This document shows, piece by piece, positions 52,966 to 55,412 of a stretch of 55,412 nt of DNA. The DNA is from Paraglomus occultum (lineage: Eukaryota > Glomeromycota > Glomeromycetes > Paraglomerales > Paraglomeraceae): contig CAJVPJ010000052.1 in assembly GCA_910592205.1 (NCBI GenBank), forward strand, positions 1 to 55,412. Direction: 5' to 3'. Below the pieces are notes generated by a model that was not told where the DNA came from, did no database searches, and saw nothing but the letters and a program-made list of their open reading frames with translations. Positions within the stretch are counted from its first letter, which is position 1; every line of letters starts with the position of its first letter. Position numbers and translations under genes: made by a program.

Positions 52966-54935
52966 AGATGGATCGAAAGTTGTTTGAGTCAGGTGGGCGA
53001 GAGAGCGAGAGAAGGGGATGGGGAGGGAGAGGGAGAGCATGAGGTGTGAGGCGAGTCTGTGATAAATGTGATTTTAGAAGCGCATTAGATAATTATTCGA
53101 CTGAATTTTAGAACCAAGCGCAGTTAAAAATTTTTGTAAGATTGTTTCTGTCTGGTGGAGGATTTTTGACCTCTTTCGCGCGTAATTTTCTTTTTCATAA
53201 TCACTTGTTTTTATACAACAGCATTTCTGTCATTTGGAATTGTTACGACAAAGAGAAGAGTGGGGCTAAGTCAGGAGAACTAAATCGATTTACAGTCGAT
53301 ATAATTCAATTATCTCTAATATGCTTATCTTCATCCATTTTTGGATGGATACTAGTTATATACGTTGCTTTATGCTTTCTATTTCTTATTTCTTATTTCT
53401 ATTTCTATTCGAGCACTTTTTTTCTGTGTTATTATTTTCCCACTTGAAACCTCAGTTCATCTACTTACCCCACCTGTACATAGTATGTATTTATGATAAC
53501 CGCGCTTTGATTCTATTTAAATAAGTACAAACGCAAAAGAATAAGAAAAAATTTTACTAAAAAAATAAAAAGCTCGAAAGCATGTCGACCGTCTGTCCGA
53601 AGGACGGTTGAGTACAGTGGACTCAAACAGTTTATTGGAATGAAATTGGGGGAAGTTGGGGGGTGGGGGAGGGAGGGAATATGCGAAAATTTTTGAACCG
53701 ATCACAAGCCGTGATTGGGAGACGACAAGACACATACAGTAAAAAGAGAGATTTTGGGTATGACATCAGTATTAATTACGATATGACATCAGCGTTAATT
53801 ACAGTAAATAAAATGTATCGACGCCATTCGATGATGCATTCTCGTATGTCACCCTTGTGTTTGGAATCAAAGATCGGTACACGATTCTGTTGCACCAGAA
53901 CATTATATAAAACGACCAATGGCAAGCCCAGAGTCCAAGTTGTTGCCAACGCACATATTTCACATGAATTCTGTTTGATACTTGCGAAAAAATAGTTTAG
54001 TGGATTGACAGACTTGTTGGTGCATGTTCTAAACCGCATTTTTTCATACCCAATCAATTTTTCTGGTAATATCTGATCTCAACCACGTGTTTTTAATATA
54101 TTTATTGAATATTCCTAAATAGGTGTCTTACATTCTCGCATGTTCTGACGTTATACGATCACGTGAACATACTATCGGCTGACAAGTAACACCGACGCGT
54201 TGTTCGGTTTTTATTTTTTGAAATCGTCTACCATCCAATATATCATAATGCTTAATAGCTACAAAACCTAGCATGCAGTGAGCAGAAAAGGATGTAGCGA
54301 AAGCCAAAAACAGGGTTGTAGAATTATTTTCGAGTTGACGCGGATTCATTAGAACTTCATTTGCGAAATTCTAATAACAAACAAATCTACCCTTAATAAC
54401 GAACGAATTTTACAATCCTTTGTCTATTTAATTAGTGTGAGCGCTTACTTTCGAAACTGTACGGTATTAGTATTAGTATTAGCTCAGACCATAAATTAAA
54501 CATATATTCCAAGGGCGTAATAGGAATGAGAGCGTTGTCAATTTGTGTAAAAATGTTGCTACGCACAGTTTTAAACATTCGGTTCTTTATTGAGACAAAG
54601 ATTATTGTAAGTAAATCATTGCATATTAATATGGAGGATTGAGCCAACGGTTTCAGAATGCAGAGTATTTCATTCTGTAAGAATAAGGACTAGTGTGCAT
54701 CAGTTCATTAAGCGAGAGATGCTTTTCTATTCGCTACATTGATGGATCAGATTTTTATGCTCTAAACTATTGGTAACCATGAAAATGGATTTAATTCATT
54801 GCGTATAGACTATTTTTCATCGTGTCAATTACCAGAAGCTTACTTTTATTGTATAACTAAATTAGAATTTACAGTTTTTTGTTTTGTATATCATACATTT
54901 TAAATTTTTTCTCGTCACTTATTCGTACGCGAAAC
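52966..54935. other. 3' flank and gene-poor region
   Basis: Begins with a G/A-rich stretch (53000-53050) after the hydrolase stop codon. A G-rich run occurs at 53649-53674. Frames at 53142-53447, 53663-53995 and 53776-54057 are hydrophobic or unrecognised. The first copy of the 77-base repeat lies at 54071. Confidence 0.5.
54071..54147. repeat. 77-base exact direct repeat, copy 1
   Basis: Starts 'atctgatctcaaccacgtgt' and ends 'ctcgcatgttctg'. It is identical to the last 77 bases of the window, giving a 1265-base spacing. Confidence 0.95.
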
Positions 54936-55334
54936 TCAAGCATACATCAAAAGGTCCTCTAAATTGTCGCAACTCTCGAATACAAAATTCAGAAACGACC
55001 TCTTGGTCAAAGATCTAATCAATGTCTTTTTACATAACCCGTATTGTATAAGCTTAGCAATACATGTATCTGAATATTCACACAAATTACCAAAGTCCTC
55101 GAATATCTTCAGCCATAACTCGAGCGGTAAGTAAACAGTCTTTCTCATTCTTATTTCGTTTCCTACTCGTTGCCACGGAAGGTTAAACGCACACATCCTC
55201 ACCATACACAAAAGCTTTATTGCCGCTGCGCAGTCTACTCCCCTGATAAGCCGGATATTCTGGTTTAAAAGATACATTATCCTACCGATTATCTGCAGGG
55301 ATAGTTCTTCTTGTGCCTTGTTAACAGTAGTCAC
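54936..55334 (-). CDS. small ORF with an F-box-like segment, unidentified
   Basis: A single 132-codon open frame whose ATG lies two bases inside the second 77-base repeat. 'VYLPLELWLKIFEDF' near residues 67-81 resembles the core of an F-box (L-P-x-E-L-x-x-x-I-F), but no leucine-rich repeats or other substrate domain follow. The preceding 60 residues look helical, with several Cys. The repeat upstream would supply its promoter and contains 'aataaatatatt' when read on this strand. It may be a real small gene, a fragment of a larger F-box gene, or chance. No introns were evident. Confidence 0.3.
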   Translation of the reverse strand: MTTVNKAQEELSLQIIGRIMYLLNQNIRLIRGVDCAAAIKLLCMVRMCAFNLPWQRVGNEIRMRKTVYLPLELWLKIFEDFGNLCEYSDTCIAKLIQYGLCKKTLIRSLTKRSFLNFVFESCDNLEDLLMYA

Positions 55335-55335
55335 G

Positions 55336-55412
55336 ATCTGATCTCAACCACGTGTTTTTAATATATTTATTGAATATTCCTAAATAGGTGTCTTACATTC
55401 TCGCATGTTCTG
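55336..55412. repeat. 77-base exact direct repeat, copy 2, at window edge
   Basis: Identical to 54071-54147 over its whole visible length; the match may continue beyond the window. Confidence 0.95.

Overview
The window is eukaryotic nuclear DNA, almost certainly fungal. It is AT-rich. Nearly every recognisable gene is split by short GT-AG introns of about 62-170 bases (median near 80). The gene set is typical of fungi: a Skt5/Chs4-type chitin synthase activator ending in a CaaX box, an epsin, a Kap121-type importin and a cystathionine beta-lyase. CENP-B-type helix-turn-helix sequence and decayed Fanzor (eukaryotic TnpB) copies, with long gene-poor stretches, point to an early-diverging lineage such as Mucoromycota/Glomeromycotina. 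That placement is inference. Exon joins below were worked out by hand from reading frame, splice signals and family similarity.

Layout. 1-11540: a foldback inverted-repeat element, a Rec114-like meiotic recombination gene (minus), diverged direct repeats, the V-ATPase subunit C gene (plus) and a C-terminal Fanzor fragment. 11541-25157 is the gene-dense core: SKT5/CHS4-like (plus), TAPT1-like membrane protein (minus), RPA32 (minus), a penta-EF-hand protein (plus, divergent from RPA32) and Kap121/importin-5 (minus). 25158-37918 is gene-poor: an N-terminal Fanzor pseudogene apparently cut by a 2.2-kb terminal-inverted-repeat element, a small unidentified two-exon gene, and a terminal repeat resembling those of Tigger/pogo elements. 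37919-44147 holds a DUF4112 membrane protein (plus), epsin (minus) and cystathionine beta-lyase (minus). 44148-50373 shows no recognisable gene. 50374-52965 carries the most unusual locus: a CENP-B-type DNA-binding exon whose donor joins in phase to six exons of an isochorismatase-like hydrolase, giving a predicted 429-residue fusion. The last 1.3 kb is bounded by an exact 77-base direct repeat, the second copy ending at the window edge.

The conserved genes are unrelated housekeeping functions (proton pumping, DNA replication and repair, nuclear import, endocytosis, sulfur amino acid metabolism, cell wall) and do not form a pathway cluster. The novelty lies in the fusion locus and in the remains of mobile elements.
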